Shown here piece after piece: positions 5,759 through 8,306 of a DNA stretch of 8,306 nucleotides (positions within the stretch are counted from its first letter, which is position 1; each line of letters starts with the position of its first letter). The position numbers and the translations under genes were made by a program. Source of the stretch: Candidatus Hydrothermarchaeota archaeon (lineage in GTDB: Archaea > Hydrothermarchaeota > Hydrothermarchaeia > Hydrothermarchaeales > BMS3B). The stretch spans positions 1 to 8,306 of the forward strand of contig WANG01000025.1 of assembly GCA_015521945.1 (NCBI GenBank). The letters are read 5' to 3'. The notes under the pieces were generated by a model that searched no databases, was not told the origin of the DNA, and saw only the letters and a program-made list of their open reading frames with translations.

Positions 5759-7428
5759 TAGCCATGAACTACCTGAGCAAGATAAACCTGAGCCCTGAAA
5801 GGTACCTGAAGAGGGTGCTTCTCCCAGCCGTTGGTGTCTCCGCCGCTGCGGGGGTGGTGGTGTACCTGCTGGTACCTGAGTCTGCGGGCAGGCTGAGAAG
5901 CGCTGCCTTTGTTCTGCCCTTCCTGGGCGTGCTGTACGCTGTCATGTACCCCTACCTTGAGATTGACAGGAGAAAAGGGGAGATTGAGTCCAGGATTCAC
6001 ATATTCATCACCACCTTTGGCGTGCTCTCCATCTCGGAGGTGGACAGGAAGCACATACTCAAGATAATAACCGAGAAGAAGGAGCTGGGCTACCTTACCA
6101 GGGAGGTTCACAAGCTTTACGTTCTGGTTGACCGCTGGAATCAGAGCTTAGCCAAGGCGTGCAGGTTCCTGGCGAGGAGGTCGCCGAGCAAGATATTCTC
6201 GGACTTCCTGGACAGGTTTGCGCATTCCCAGGACAGCGGTGAGACCATGGAGGGCTTCCTGATGAAGGAGCAGGAGACGGTTATGAACGACTACGCGAGC
6301 TACTACAAGGGTGCGCTGTATGAGATTGATGTTTTCAAGGAGATATACACCGCCCTGCTCCTGTCGCTGGCTTTTCTGATGGCTTTCATAATAATCATCC
6401 CCATACTTGTGGGGGAGAGCATCGTGCGCCTGACCATTTATGCGGTTTTCTTCTTCTTAGTGGTTGAGGTTGGCATAGCCTACTTCATAAAGTCCATCTC
6501 ACCCTACGACCCCATCTGGCACTCCAGGGACGTGGTCACGAAGGTGGACAGGAAGATGCTGCTCGCCTTTGTTGCATCCTTGGCGGCGTGCTTCGTGCTC
6601 GGGATACTGCTGCTGATGCTCAGGCACGGGGAGCTTCTCAGCAGGGTGCCCTTCCAGATACTGTTTGCCCTGAGCATAACCCCCCTGCTCTACGCCGGCT
6701 ACGTGGCGAGGGTGGAGGAGGCGAGGGTCAAGCGCAAGGATGAGAACTTTCCGAGCTTCCTGCGAACCTTGGGGAGCTCCGCAAGCGCCAGGGGAGGGCT
6801 GATTCTTGAGCCCCTTTACTTCCTCTCAGCCCACGACTTCGGTCCCCTCACCCAGGACATAAGGAACCTGTACAGGAGGATGGCGCTGAGGGTGGACATG
6901 CTCAAGTCCTGGAGGTTTTTCAGCGCAGAAACGGGAAGCCACCTCATAGACGTCTTTTCAAAGCTGTTCGTTGAGAGCATAAACCTCGGCGCTGACCCCG
7001 AGAGGGTGGCTGAGATTATCTCCTCCAACTTCAGCAGGATGCTCACGCTGCGGAAGCAGAAGTTTCAGGTTAACGCAAGCTTTATAGGGATAGTTTATGG
7101 TATTACTGCAGGAATGGCTTTTTCTGTTGCGATATCCTTCACGATAGCCAAGGTTATTAATGCCATGTACTCCAACCTGAACGTTGACCTGGGCACGATG
7201 GCGGGGATTTTCTACATGACGGATGTCTCTAACCTCGCCATGGTGTCGTACCTGATATTCGCAGCTTTTGTGCTCCACAGCCTGGTTTCGGCGGTGCTGA
7301 TAAGGGTGATTGATGGCGGGCACTACCTGAACTCCCTGATTCACTTCGTGTTCTTGGTGTGGCTCTCTGCGGTGGTGATTCTGGCGTCGGAGAAGGTGGT
7401 TACGTCCCTCATATCGGCCGAGTTTTAG
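5755..7428 (+). CDS. flaJ: Archaellum platform membrane protein FlaJ
   Basis: FlaJ is the polytopic membrane platform on which FlaI works and archaellins assemble; it belongs to the type II secretion F/TadC family. The 557-residue product has about nine hydrophobic spans: 21-40, 49-67, 197-219, 224-246, 268-289, 298-317, 442-467, 494-517 and 526-545. Two large cytoplasmic loops (about 70-195 and 320-440) are the usual FlaI contact regions; each carries a T2SF-type helical domain, rich in Arg and Lys. Length and topology fit FlaJ. The start at 5755 forms ATGA with the flaI stop; an in-frame ATG at 5764 is an alternative. GGAGGGG (5734-5740) is the nearest strong ribosome site. A patch at 7081-7170, covering span 442-467, is AT-rich (about 38% GC). 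The last 20 bases overlap the convergent RCK gene. FlaJ ends the operon. Confidence 0.95.
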   Translation: MIAMNYLSKINLSPERYLKRVLLPAVGVSAAAGVVVYLLVPESAGRLRSAAFVLPFLGVLYAVMYPYLEIDRRKGEIESRIHIFITTFGVLSISEVDRKHILKIITEKKELGYLTREVHKLYVLVDRWNQSLAKACRFLARRSPSKIFSDFLDRFAHSQDSGETMEGFLMKEQETVMNDYASYYKGALYEIDVFKEIYTALLLSLAFLMAFIIIIPILVGESIVRLTIYAVFFFLVVEVGIAYFIKSISPYDPIWHSRDVVTKVDRKMLLAFVASLAACFVLGILLLMLRHGELLSRVPFQILFALSITPLLYAGYVARVEEARVKRKDENFPSFLRTLGSSASARGGLILEPLYFLSAHDFGPLTQDIRNLYRRMALRVDMLKSWRFFSAETGSHLIDVFSKLFVESINLGADPERVAEIISSNFSRMLTLRKQKFQVNASFIGIVYGITAGMAFSVAISFTIAKVINAMYSNLNVDLGTMAGIFYMTDVSNLAMVSYLIFAAFVLHSLVSAVLIRVIDGGHYLNSLIHFVFLVWLSAVVILASEKVVTSLISAEF

Positions 7429-8068
7429 CGCCAGTGCTCCTGGCGGCTTCTACGATGTCCTCGCTTTTACCTATGACCACCAAGTGGTCTCCGGGGTGAA
7501 GAACCAGCTCCGGCGGCGGGCTGGGTATGAGCTCCTTTTCCCTGTAAACCCCGAGCACGGTGATGCCGTGCCTGCTGAGCTCTGTCTCGCTGAGCTTTTT
7601 TCCTGCAAGCTTTGAGCTCCGTGTTACGGCGAGCTGGCTGATTTCTATGTCCCTGGAGATGGTCACCCGCTGGATGAACTCCGCCACTCCGGGCTTTATA
7701 ACCGCCTTTGCGAGCAGCCTGCCGGCTATGACGTAGGGGGAGAAGACCCTGTCGGCTCCAGCCAAGTAGAGGTGGCGCATGCTTGCCAGGCGGTCTGCCT
7801 TTACCACCACCCTTATGCCGGGGTTGAGCTTTTTCGCAAGCAGGCAGATGAAAACCGCATCTTCGTCGTTGCTGACGGCTATGACTATCTCCTTGGCATG
7901 CTCTATCCCGGCTTTTCTGAGCACCTCCTCGCTTTTTGCGTCGCCCTGAATGACCCCCTCGCCTCCGCGGAGGTCAACGATAACGTGCTCCACTTCCGCC
8001 CTGCACAGCGCCTCCGCTATCTTCCTGCCGTTGTACCCGTACCCGCAGATGATGGTGTGGCCCTTCAT
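7409..8068 (-). CDS. Pore-less RCK (TrkA-type) potassium-gating protein, MthK-like
   Basis: This is a cytoplasmic ligand-sensing subunit that gates a potassium channel or Trk/Ktr transporter. The 219-residue product starts directly in the Rossmann RCK_N domain: HTIICGYGYNGRKIAEAL has the G-x-G-x-x-G loop at 9-14. D32 at the end of strand two suits NAD or adenosine binding. GDA (42-44) and ADRVFSPYVIAGRLL (105-119) follow. RCK_C (about 135-207) ends with HPGDHLVVIGKSEDI. The SPxVIxGRL segment and overall layout recall the cytosolic part of the MthK channel. There is no pore helix or selectivity filter here, and none is encoded upstream on this strand. So it either partners a channel encoded elsewhere or resembles the free RCK subunit that MthK also makes. 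The ATG has AGGAG (revcomp of 8074-8078) five bases upstream. It is convergent with flaJ and overlaps it by 20 nt; it has no obvious link to motility. Confidence 0.9.
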   Translation of the reverse strand: MKGHTIICGYGYNGRKIAEALCRAEVEHVIVDLRGGEGVIQGDAKSEEVLRKAGIEHAKEIVIAVSNDEDAVFICLLAKKLNPGIRVVVKADRLASMRHLYLAGADRVFSPYVIAGRLLAKAVIKPGVAEFIQRVTISRDIEISQLAVTRSSKLAGKKLSETELSRHGITVLGVYREKELIPSPPPELVLHPGDHLVVIGKSEDIVEAARSTGAKTRPI

Positions 8069-8118
8069 GGATGCTCCTACCTCTTACTCCGTGGAAGTTA
8101 AAGGTTGCCGGCGCACGG

Positions 8119-8133
8119 CGAAGTATTATATGA
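8119..8133 (+). promoter_or_regulatory. BRE/TATA promoter for the DUF362 gene
   Basis: CGAAGT (8119-8124) is BRE-like and runs into ATTATATG (8125-8132), a TATA-like box whose centre lies about 26 nt before the ATG at 8154. That is the normal TATA-to-start-site distance in archaea, so transcription should begin at or near the A of the ATG. The same A/T block could also serve the divergent RCK gene, starting it around 8103 with a leader that contains its ribosome site; the BRE match is better on the + strand. These positions were assigned by eye. Confidence 0.6.
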
Positions 8134-8153
8134 TGTGAGAGCAAGTTTATCGC

Positions 8154-8306
8154 ATGCGGGTTTACCTCAGGCGGTGCGGGGAGCTTGAGGAGGATGTGAG
8201 GTGGGTTTTTGAGAGGCTGGGGTGGAGGCGGGTGGTTTCTCCTGAGGATACGGTGCTGGTCAAGCCCAACTTCTGCGGTGAGCTGGGCAGGGGGGTTACC
8301 ACTCAC
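8154..8306 (+). CDS. DUF362 family protein, N-terminal part (truncated by window edge)
   Basis: The first 51 residues of an open frame run off the window. After MRVYLRRCGELEEDV comes a helical stretch, then TVLVKPNFCGELGRGVTTH (33-51). The hydrophobic strand followed by KPN, and then a G-V-T-T turn, is characteristic of the DUF362 domain. Family members are often linked to iron-sulfur or ferredoxin-like domains, but their biochemical role is poorly defined. The start is fixed: an in-frame TGA lies at 8136-8138 and no other start codon falls between it and the ATG. No convincing Shine-Dalgarno precedes the ATG, and the TATA box lies about 26 nt upstream, so the mRNA is probably leaderless. Any iron-sulfur motif in the rest of the protein is outside the window. 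Confidence 0.75.
   Translation, partial: MRVYLRRCGELEEDVRWVFERLGWRRVVSPEDTVLVKPNFCGELGRGVTTH

Noticed and set aside
7772..8101. + strand open frame opposite the RCK gene
   Set aside because: It is a shadow of the RCK coding sequence; its product has no recognisable motif, whereas the - strand frame has clear RCK domains.
1..8306. CRISPR arrays, tRNA or rRNA genes, insertion sequences, defence genes
   Set aside because: I found no regularly spaced repeats, tRNA-like folds, rRNA segments, transposase motifs or terminal inverted repeats; nearly all of the window is coding sequence.

Overview
The window is most of an archaellum (archaeal flagellum, fla/arl) operon, followed by a convergent potassium-gating regulator gene and the start of a DUF362 gene. 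The organism is an archaeon, very probably euryarchaeal. The operon encodes FlaC and FlaD-type proteins, which Crenarchaeota replace with FlaX. Arg is mostly AGG and Ile mostly ATA. Purine-rich Shine-Dalgarno sites precede most genes, and the last gene has a BRE/TATA box placed for leaderless transcription. The archaellin resembles those of Thermococcales and methanogens more than the Sulfolobus type. I cannot name the genus. GC is in the mid to high fifties by eye, with clearly AT-richer patches.

Layout on the + strand: the last ten codons of an upstream archaellin (1-35); a complete archaellin flaB (49-690); a hairpin with a T-tract (707-738); flaC (757-1236); a short FlaD-like protein lacking the FlaD/E C-terminal domain (1240-1707); a full flaD (1711-2574); flaF (2564-2995); flaG (2996-3445); flaH (3449-4141); flaI (4154-5758); flaJ (5755-7428). 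From flaC to flaJ the genes overlap or lie at most 12 nt apart, so they form one translationally coupled unit. On the - strand a pore-less MthK-like RCK protein (7409-8068) runs convergently into the end of flaJ. A divergent intergenic region follows, then the 5' part of a DUF362 gene (8154 to the window edge).

How it works together: archaellins are made as prepilin-like precursors. The peptidase that trims them (FlaK/PibD) is not in this window. They are assembled on the membrane platform FlaJ by the hexameric ATPase FlaI with the Walker protein FlaH. FlaF and FlaG form the pseudo-periplasmic stator-like part that contacts the S-layer. FlaC and the FlaD proteins form the cytoplasmic ring that links the motor to chemotaxis through CheF/CheY. 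Neither chemotaxis genes nor FlaK are in this window.

The window is a recognisable system rather than a wholly new one. The points most worth a second look are the FlaC/FlaD mosaic protein, the apparent relic of an extra archaellin start inside a hairpin-terminator between flaB and flaC, the AT-rich patches, and the pore-less MthK-like regulator beside a leaderless DUF362 gene.
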